From contig NZ_LZJW01000033.1 in assembly GCF_001667885.1 (NCBI RefSeq), positions 23,363 to 87,362 of the forward strand: a stretch of DNA of 64,000 nucleotides, in the 5' to 3' direction. Source of the DNA: Mycobacterium scrofulaceum (GTDB taxonomy: Bacteria; Actinomycetota; Actinomycetes; Mycobacteriales; Mycobacteriaceae). Below are positions 58,741-64,000 of this stretch, in pieces (position 1 is the stretch's first letter; each line of letters starts with the position of its first letter). The notes under the pieces were generated by a model. That model was not told the DNA's origin and searched no databases. It saw nothing but the letters and a program-made list of their open reading frames with translations. Both the position numbers and the translations under genes were made by a program.

Positions 58741-59150
58741 GCGTCGGCTTCGTAGCCCCCGTACCGGTGCGCTGGTCGGACATCGACATGTACCAGCACA
58801 TCAACCACGCCACGATGGTCACGATCCTGGAGGAGGCCCGGGTCCAGTTCCTGCGCGAAGCGTTCGAGGTCGACATCTTGACGATCGGGCTGCTGATCGC
58901 CGAAGTGAAGGTGACCTACAAAGGTCAACTGCGGCTTGTTGATTCGCCGCTGCAGGTGACGATGTGGACCAAGCGGCTGCGGGCGGTGGACTTCACGCTG
59001 GGCTACGAAGTGCGCTCGGTCAATGCCGATCCCGAGTCCAAACCCGCCGTCATCGCCGAGTCGCAGCTAGCCGCCGTCCATATCGAGGAGGAGCGCTTGG
59101 TGCGGCTCTCCCCACACCATCGGGAGTATCTGCAGCGGTGGATTCGGTAA
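58737..59150 (+). CDS. Acyl-CoA thioesterase (4HBT hot-dog)
   Basis: This 137-residue hot-dog protein corresponds to Rv2475c. The 4-hydroxybenzoyl-CoA thioesterase signature is [25 protein letters not shown] (catalytic Asp in the SDIDMYQH part, then NH). It would hydrolyse acyl-CoA; the chain length is unknown. The start is a TTG (58737) that overlaps the gdh stop (TTGA), so translation is coupled to gdh. The next gene starts 13 bases before this one ends. Confidence 0.88.
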   Translation: MSVGFVAPVPVRWSDIDMYQHINHATMVTILEEARVQFLREAFEVDILTIGLLIAEVKVTYKGQLRLVDSPLQVTMWTKRLRAVDFTLGYEVRSVNADPESKPAVIAESQLAAVHIEEERLVRLSPHHREYLQRWIR

Positions 59151-59809
59151 TCGTTGACCGCGGGCTTTGGTTGGGGCCCGCCGACCGGGCCGCCCAGCGC
59201 AGGGATCTGGCCGCGTTCGTCGACTACGCGCTGCGTCTCGACGACGCCGCCGTCATTCGTCTGCGCACCCGATCGGCTGGCTTGCTGACGGCCTGGGTGG
59301 CAACGGGTTTCGACGTCCTGGCCAGCCGCGTGGTGGCTGGCGAAGTGCGGCCCGAGGATCTCTCGGTGGGCGCGGACGCACTGGCGCGCGGCCTGTCCGC
59401 GATGGACGACTCGGGCTACGTCGACCCCGGCTTCGCGATCGATTCCGCATGGCGGGGGGCGCTGCCGCCGGACTCCGGCTTCACGCACCTCGAGGACATC
59501 CCCGCCCGCGTGATGCTCGACCTGGCGCAGCGCGGAGCGCAACTCGCCAAGGAGCACGGCAGTTCGCACGGTCCGCCGGTGTCGCTGCTCGACCAGGAGG
59601 TCATTCAGGTGAGCTCGCCGGACGGCAGCGTCGGGCTGCCCATGCGGTGTGTGTTCGCCCTGACCGCAATGGGTTTCCTGCCGCAGTCGGCCGGGGCCGT
59701 CGGCGTAGACGAGATGATCCGAGTCCGGGTACTGCCGACCTGGTTGCGCCTTGACGCCCGGTTTGGCTCGGTGTACCGGCGCCGGGGCGACCCGCTGCTG
59801 TTGAGCTGA
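59138..59809 (+). CDS. Conserved hypothetical protein
   Basis: This 223-residue protein is the positional match of Rv2474c and I recognise no domain. It is soluble, acidic in its first half, with LGPADRAAQRRDLAAFVDYALRLDD near the N-terminus and a C-terminal segment DEMIRVRVLPTWLRLDARFGSVYRRRG. The start is GTG at 59138, overlapping the thioesterase gene by 13 bases. Three overlapping genes (gdh, thioesterase, this one) look like one translational unit, so a role near glutamate or acyl-CoA metabolism is possible but unproven. Confidence 0.8.
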   Translation: MDSVIVDRGLWLGPADRAAQRRDLAAFVDYALRLDDAAVIRLRTRSAGLLTAWVATGFDVLASRVVAGEVRPEDLSVGADALARGLSAMDDSGYVDPGFAIDSAWRGALPPDSGFTHLEDIPARVMLDLAQRGAQLAKEHGSSHGPPVSLLDQEVIQVSSPDGSVGLPMRCVFALTAMGFLPQSAGAVGVDEMIRVRVLPTWLRLDARFGSVYRRRGDPLLLS

Positions 59810-59866
59810 CGCCTCGGACGACCGGCGCTCAAATCATCCTGAGTCAAATACGGCTCGCGCGACGAC

Positions 59867-60901
59867 TCAGGTGCCGTAGACCATCCACAACGGCAGGACC
59901 GCGTCCAGGTGATCCATGAACTTCTTGAGGCCCACGCGGTATTGCCCGTAGCCGTAAGGATCTTCGGCGTACTCGGGGAACGCGATGCCCAGGCCGAACA
60001 GGCCGGGGGCGAGGATTCCGTTCATCCGGTTGTATGGCAGCGGTCCCCACTGGGGCGTCCGGGGCAGCTGCCGCCGCTCGAAACCAACGGTGTAGACGAC
60101 GCGGTCACACTCGGCGAGCTTGTCGTCGAACTCCGGGCTGGAAACCCAGCACCTCTCCAGCCGTTCCGGGTATGTCCCGTCGATGTTCTCCCGGGCCCAC
60201 ACGGCGGCTCGGCCCTTGAGGCCGGTGTCGTCGAAAAGGATCCAATCATCCAGATAGACAGCGTATTTGAGGGGGCTGCGGTAAAAATTGATCACTTTGT
60301 CCACCGGCAGCCGCAGCAGGTGCGGGAGCGCGATCATCGACGAGTGCGACGAGCCGAAGACACCGACCGTCGCGCCATCGAGCGGCACCTCGGCCAGCTT
60401 ATCGGCGTCGAGGGCGACCTCGACCGGAATCGCGTCGATGGGGTAGCCCAGGCTCTTGGGCACCGCGCCGACGGCGAGGATCACGTTGTCCGACGTGACT
60501 TCGGATTCCTGCGTCTCGATCCGCCACTGTCGCCGTTGCAGCGACAGGGTGGTGGCGGTCGTCTCGCAGGCGTGCACCCGCTCGCGCAGGTGCCCGGTGA
60601 CCCACACCAACGGGTCGGCGACCAGGGCCAGGGCGCAGGTTTCCTCGGGGTCGACTTCGGCCAGCGCTGAAGGCGGGGCTTCCGAAAACCGAAAGGCCGC
60701 AGAGCCGTTCAAGAAACTCAGAAAGGTCCCGGCAATGGTGTTGCTGGACACCGACCGCCACTTGCGGCCCAGGTCTCCCACGGCGAAGGCAGGGTCGATC
60801 CAGGCGATCTTGTCAGGCGGTACGCCCTGATCGAGCAGCCGCCCCACGGCCGCGATTCCCGCGGGTCCCGCTCCGATCACTGTCCACGCGTAGGTCGCCA
60901 T
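59867..60901 (-). CDS. FAD-dependent pyridine nucleotide oxidoreductase
   Basis: This 344-residue flavoprotein has an N-terminal FAD loop VIGAGPAGIAAVG (about 8-20), a second dinucleotide loop VGVFGSSHSSM (about 184-194) with an altered GxSxSS pattern, and a C-terminal GLFGLGIAFPEYA where FAD-dependent monooxygenases and disulfide reductases place the flavin ATG/GD motif. There is no redox-active CxxC pair, so it is not a thioredoxin-reductase type. The substrate is unknown. ATG at 60901. It was not recognised in the M. tuberculosis order at this place. Confidence 0.82.
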   Translation of the reverse strand: MATYAWTVIGAGPAGIAAVGRLLDQGVPPDKIAWIDPAFAVGDLGRKWRSVSSNTIAGTFLSFLNGSAAFRFSEAPPSALAEVDPEETCALALVADPLVWVTGHLRERVHACETTATTLSLQRRQWRIETQESEVTSDNVILAVGAVPKSLGYPIDAIPVEVALDADKLAEVPLDGATVGVFGSSHSSMIALPHLLRLPVDKVINFYRSPLKYAVYLDDWILFDDTGLKGRAAVWARENIDGTYPERLERCWVSSPEFDDKLAECDRVVYTVGFERRQLPRTPQWGPLPYNRMNGILAPGLFGLGIAFPEYAEDPYGYGQYRVGLKKFMDHLDAVLPLWMVYGT

Positions 60902-60973
60902 GTACTCAGGTATAGAGGAACGTCAAGCCAGACGCTTCGTCGGAAAGTTGGCGCCACCGGTCGAGCGGTCTGC

Positions 60974-61594
60974 TCACACGATGTCGGCGAACATCAACGC
61001 CGTGCCGGCGGCGGTGACCGTCTGAGTCACGATTTGCGCGTGGGTGAGTCGAACCGCGCGCGGCATCAGGCTCGTCCAGCGCCGGGCCATCCAGCGATAC
61101 GCCCAGTAGATCGCCACCGCGGCGAACCCCACTGCCGCGGTCCAGTTCAGCGCGCCCGCCCAGTCAGGCGTCTGATGCGTCGCGTGCTGCATCCCGGGCG
61201 CGCCCGCATGCGCGGGCATGGCCATCTCCTCGCCGCCCGAGTGCGCGGACCGGCCCGGCAGGCCGCCGTTCATCGCCCCATACATCCATGCCATCGCCAC
61301 CATCATCACGGCGTAGTAGTAATTCGTGAGCCGGCCATCCACCGCCAGGGGCGCGCGCCCGGCGATGCCGACAAACCAGGCGCCGCCGAGCAGGAAGCAC
61401 GTCGTCGCCGCGATGGTCGGAAGGGTCATCCCCACGCCCCAGGCCATCAAGATCATCACGGCCGACATCGCGAGGTGTAGCACCTGGCTGACCATGTCGG
61501 TCCAGCATTTGCGCTGGGCCACAAGGAAATACGTATAGGCAACAAAGCTGACGGAGAACAACGCCGTCACCACCCATCGCAATGTGTTATCCAC
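60974..61594 (-). CDS. DUF5134 Met/His-rich membrane protein, probable copper-regulated
   Basis: This 206-residue integral membrane protein has ~5-6 hydrophobic segments. The family (DUF5134) is of unknown function. It carries many Met and His in or next to its helices: HLAMSAVMILMAWGVGM, YYYAVMMVAMAWMYGAMNGG, and a hydrophilic loop EEMAMPAHAGAPGMQHATHQ that looks metal-binding. The GTG at 61594 (VDNTLRWVV, with AAAGG upstream) was chosen over longer starts. A perfect RicR-type box lies 48-62 bases upstream. A copper-handling or copper-stress role is inferred from this box and the Met/His content. Confidence 0.85.
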   Translation of the reverse strand: MDNTLRWVVTALFSVSFVAYTYFLVAQRKCWTDMVSQVLHLAMSAVMILMAWGVGMTLPTIAATTCFLLGGAWFVGIAGRAPLAVDGRLTNYYYAVMMVAMAWMYGAMNGGLPGRSAHSGGEEMAMPAHAGAPGMQHATHQTPDWAGALNWTAAVGFAAVAIYWAYRWMARRWTSLMPRAVRLTHAQIVTQTVTAAGTALMFADIV

Positions 61595-61641
61595 CGCCCC
61601 GCCTTTCGCGGGTGGGCTCCGTCTCGGCCATGGCACGACAG

Positions 61642-61656
61642 TACCCCCACCGGGTA
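61642..61656 (-). promoter_or_regulatory. RicR-type copper operator TACCC-N5-GGGTA
   Basis: TACCC-CCACC-GGGTA is an exact match to the palindromic motif known for RicR/CsoR copper repressors of mycobacteria. It lies 48-62 bases before the DUF5134 start, between a possible -35 (TTGCGA) and -10 (TACTGT) on the minus strand, where bound repressor would block transcription until Cu(I) releases it. Confidence 0.8.
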
Positions 61657-61722
61657 TACTGTTCGCAAGCGACACCCCGGAACGTTATGCGAAAGCGACT
61701 GTTCCGCCGCGCCTTTGGGTGC

Positions 61723-63318
61723 TCAGGCCAGCCAGGCTGCGGCGTCGGGTGCCAGTTTGCCGTCGACCAACGGGGCGCTGGCCACTATGAGTTCTCCCGG
61801 CGGCAGCGGGATGGGTCGGCTGCCGGCGTTCACCGCGCACACCGCCCCGCCGCTGCGGCGGAAGATCAGCGCATCGCGCGGCGCGTCCAGCCACTCGAGC
61901 TCCTCGCCGTCGAATTCGGCGCGCTCCTTGCGCAATCTGATGATGTGCTGGAAGAACGAGAAGGTCGATTCGGGGTCCGCGACCTGCTTTTCGACGGTCA
62001 GCGCCGCCCACTCCGGGGGCATCGGTAACCAGGTGTCCGGCGAGGAGGAGAACCCGAATGGCGGCGCCTCGCCCGACCACGGGATCGGCACCCGGCACTT
62101 GTCGCGGCCGCGCTCGGTGTGCCCGGAGCGTTCCCACGTCGGGTCCTGCAGCACCTCGTCGGGCAGCACCACATCCGGCAGCCCCAGCTCCTCGCCGTTG
62201 TACACGAACACTGCACCCGGCAGCGCCAGCATCACCATCGCCATGGCGCGCGCCCGGCGCAATCCGAGCTCCCCGCCGCCGTACCGGGTGACCTCACGCC
62301 CCACGTCATGGTTGGACAGCGTCCACGTCGGTGTGGCGTTCTCAATCGCGGTGGCCGCCAACGAGTTCTGGATGGCGTCGTGGATTTCGGTCGCATCGAA
62401 GTCGATCTTGGTCAGCCGGAAGTTGAAGCCGAGATGAAGCTCGTCGGGTCGCAGGTACTCGGCCCACCTTTCGTTGTCCATGACCCAGACCTCGCCGATG
62501 GTCACCGCCCCCGGGTAGTTATCGACGATCGATCGGATCCCGCGGTGAATCTCGTGCACGCTCGGGTGGTTGAAGCGGGGGTCGTCGTCGCTGTGGTGCA
62601 GGACCTTGATGTCGTCCCGCGCGTCGGGCAGGTCGGCCGGCTTGGCCATCCCGTGCGCGACGTCGATGCGGAAACCGTCGACGCCGCGCTCCAGCCAGAA
62701 CCGCAGCGTCTTCTCGAAGTCGTCGAAAATGTCCGGGTGTTCCCAGTTCAGGTCCGGCTGCTCGGCGTCGAACAGGTGGAGGTACCACTGGCCCGGATTG
62801 CCGTCCGGTTCGACCACGCGCGTCCAGGCCGGGCCGCCGAACACCGACGTCCAATTGTTCGGTGGCAGTTCGCCCTGGGCGCCGCGCCCGTCGCGGAAGA
62901 AGTAGCGTTCCCGCGCGTCGGTGCCCGGACCGGCCGCCAGCGCGGCCTGAAACCACGGATGCGCCGAACTGCTGTGGTTGGGCACCACGTCCATCGTGAT
63001 CTTGATGCCCCGCTCGTGGGCCGCGGCCACCAGCCGCTCGAACGCCGCCATCCCGCCGAACAGCGGGTCGATGTCGCGCGGATCCGCCACGTCGTAGCCG
63101 TGGTCGGCCATCGGCGACACGGTGACCGGGTTGAGCCAGATCGCGTCGACGCCGAGCCGTTCCAGGTGCTCCAGGCGAGCCGTGAGGCCGTCCAGGTCGC
63201 CGACACCGTCTCCGTCGCTGTCGGCGAACGACCGCGGATACACCTGATAGAACACCGCGTTTGACCACCACGGCCTGGAGTTCATTCCACCCCGCTCTGT
63301 TTCGTGGGCCGACATCAC
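61723..63318 (-). CDS. aglA: Alpha-glucosidase (GH13) AglA
   Basis: This 531-residue glycoside hydrolase family 13 enzyme corresponds to Rv2471. Conserved regions are DVVPNHSS (I), GFRIDVAHG with the nucleophile Asp (II), TIGEVWVMD with the acid/base Glu (III) and LSNHDVGR with the third Asp (IV). There is no signal peptide, so it probably acts on cytosolic alpha-glucosides such as trehalose or maltodextrins. The GTG at 63318 overlaps the glbO stop (GTGA). An ATG at 63285 is an alternative that would lose the coupling. The promoter is shared with glbO. Confidence 0.93.
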   Translation of the reverse strand: MMSAHETERGGMNSRPWWSNAVFYQVYPRSFADSDGDGVGDLDGLTARLEHLERLGVDAIWLNPVTVSPMADHGYDVADPRDIDPLFGGMAAFERLVAAAHERGIKITMDVVPNHSSSAHPWFQAALAAGPGTDARERYFFRDGRGAQGELPPNNWTSVFGGPAWTRVVEPDGNPGQWYLHLFDAEQPDLNWEHPDIFDDFEKTLRFWLERGVDGFRIDVAHGMAKPADLPDARDDIKVLHHSDDDPRFNHPSVHEIHRGIRSIVDNYPGAVTIGEVWVMDNERWAEYLRPDELHLGFNFRLTKIDFDATEIHDAIQNSLAATAIENATPTWTLSNHDVGREVTRYGGGELGLRRARAMAMVMLALPGAVFVYNGEELGLPDVVLPDEVLQDPTWERSGHTERGRDKCRVPIPWSGEAPPFGFSSSPDTWLPMPPEWAALTVEKQVADPESTFSFFQHIIRLRKERAEFDGEELEWLDAPRDALIFRRSGGAVCAVNAGSRPIPLPPGELIVASAPLVDGKLAPDAAAWLA

Positions 63319-63719
63319 AACGCCGCGTTGACCAGCGAGTGCGCAGCCATCTCAAGGTAATCGAGCAACTGGCGCCGGTGCTCGTCGTCGAGGGTCTCCG
63401 AGTCGATCGAGGCGACGGCGATGTGCATGCAGCGCAGCCAGGCGTCGCGCTCGATGGGAGTGATCCGGAATGGGACGTGACGCATCCGCAACCGGGGATG
63501 GCCCCGCTGGTCGGAGTAGGTGCGCGGGCCGCCCCAGTACTGCTCGAGGAACATCCGCAACCGCTCCTCGGCGCCCGCCAAGTCGTCTTCGGGGTAGATC
63601 TGGCGCAGGATCTCGTCCTCGGCGACCTGGGCGTAAAACCGGGACACGATCGCGTGGAAGGTGTCGGCACCGCCGACGGCGTCATAGAAGGACTGAGGCT
63701 CGGAATCCATCGCCTCCAT
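63315..63719 (-). CDS. glbO: Truncated hemoglobin GlbO (group II)
   Basis: This 134-residue 2-on-2 globin corresponds to Rv2470, 128 residues. Heme-pocket residues are in place: Tyr29 (B10), Tyr42 (CD1), proximal His81 (F8) in RLRMRH, and Trp94 (G8) in RDAWLRCMH. It binds oxygen tightly and may deliver it or scavenge NO/peroxide. The ATG at 63719 is the outermost start, with ATG at 63710 an alternative. It is coupled to aglA downstream. Confidence 0.95.
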   Translation of the reverse strand: MEAMDSEPQSFYDAVGGADTFHAIVSRFYAQVAEDEILRQIYPEDDLAGAEERLRMFLEQYWGGPRTYSDQRGHPRLRMRHVPFRITPIERDAWLRCMHIAVASIDSETLDDEHRRQLLDYLEMAAHSLVNAAL

Positions 63720-63729
63720 TTTGGTCCAT

Positions 63730-63749
63730 CGCGGCGCGGCCGCGCCGCG
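63730..63749. promoter_or_regulatory. 20-bp perfect palindrome upstream of glbO
   Basis: CGCGGCGCGGCCGCGCCGCG lies 11-30 bases before the outer glbO ATG, in the divergent region with the gene at 63853. All-GC composition makes chance self-complementarity more likely, but in the transcript it would form a strong hairpin close to the ribosome-binding site. Confidence 0.5.
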
Positions 63750-63852
63750 CCGGGCCGCCGATGCGCCCGGTGTTCACCCGCGCGACATGCCGTTCACCTG
63801 CAATAGGGGTGCGATTGGCGGCGAATCATGGTGGACTATCCGCGGAGGATCT

Positions 63853-63969
63853 ATGGCGCAGGGCAAAAGACGCCGCAGCCACCGCAGTTCCGGTGCCGCG
63901 GCAGGGTTAACCGGGCCCCCAACCGCGTCGTCCCTGGCGACGAGATCCTTGGTCGGGAACGGAAAATGA
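63853..63969 (+). CDS. Small basic protein, 38 residues
   Basis: ATG at 63853 has an excellent GGAGG five bases upstream and encodes a 38-residue protein with a strongly basic start ([13 protein letters not shown]) and a Gly/Ala/Ser-rich remainder. Its TGA overlaps the ATG of the next frame (ATGA). The site suggests real translation: either a coupled leader peptide or the true N-terminus of the following gene separated by a frameshift. I do not recognise it. Confidence 0.55.
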   Translation: MAQGKRRRSHRSSGAAAGLTGPPTASSLATRSLVGNGK

Positions 63970-64000
63970 ACCGACAGCTCGCCGGGCTCGGTGACCCCGA
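63966..64000 (+). CDS. Start of a downstream gene, cut by window end
   Basis: The ATG at 63966 overlaps the previous stop and opens [11 protein letters not shown] before the window ends. By gene order this is the position of Rv2469c, recalled as an HNH-type conserved protein, but 11 residues do not allow an assignment. Confidence 0.35.
   Translation, partial: MNRQLAGLGDP

Overview
The window comes from a slow-growing, non-tuberculous Mycobacterium. DNA is about two-thirds G+C, GTG/TTG starts are common, and gene order follows the M. tuberculosis block from fas (Rv2524c) to glbO (Rv2470) and the start of the next locus, read in the opposite direction. Mycolic-acid-type genes (type I fas with a separate acpS, a CmaA2-like cyclopropane synthase, an MmpL transporter, a WS/DGAT) support this. 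I cannot name the species. No insertion sequence, prophage, PE/PPE gene or CRISPR array was seen.

Layout. 1-8303: 3' part of fas, acpS, an M20 dipeptidase, small envelope or secreted proteins, bcp, and a DUF3618 protein. 8308-15177: an accessory block not found here in M. tuberculosis (DUF3556 membrane protein, tRNA-Lys, Eis-like acetyltransferase, MmpL-like transporter, DMT permease). 15320-22656: ldtB, a lipoprotein, tRNA-His, orn, a HerA/DUF853 ATPase, an SDR, a 57-bp tandem repeat, an MFS/UMF1 permease and an MmpS-like protein. 22726-34676: bkaR and the branched-chain (leucine) catabolic cluster scoAB-accD1-accA1-fadE19-maoC-citE-bkdABC. 34682-42189: accessory and conserved genes (echA14, an unknown protein, a DJ-1/PfpI protein, an ATP-grasp plus serine hydrolase pair, a secreted protein, a CmaA2-like methyltransferase, tRNA-Arg). 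42377-49320: lipQ and the acyltransferase operon WS/DGAT-plsC-plsB2. 49349-59809: a CopD/CtaG-like membrane protein, SsbB, EttA, the large NAD-glutamate dehydrogenase, a thioesterase and a partner gene. 59867-64000: a flavoprotein, a DUF5134 membrane protein with a perfect RicR-type copper operator, aglA, glbO, and the start of a further operon.

How the genes work together. The central cluster supplies nearly every step of leucine breakdown: BkdABC makes the branched acyl-CoA, FadE19 oxidises it, AccA1/AccD1 carboxylates methylcrotonyl-CoA, the MaoC-like protein hydrates, the CitE-like lyase cleaves, and ScoAB handles acetoacetate. The adjacent TetR protein BkaR has two matching operators, each directly downstream of an extended -10 element, one for its own gene and one for scoA. 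The plsC/plsB2/WS-DGAT group makes glycerolipid. Many neighbours overlap by 4 bp (ATGA or GTGA), and most convergent pairs end within 3-8 bp of each other.

Most notable leads: the RicR box in front of a Met/His-rich DUF5134 protein of unknown function; the ATP-grasp/serine hydrolase pair, usually called 'biotin carboxylase' but lacking biotin-carboxylase features; the paired BkaR operators; the tandem repeat in a divergent promoter region; and the histone-like tail on PlsC.
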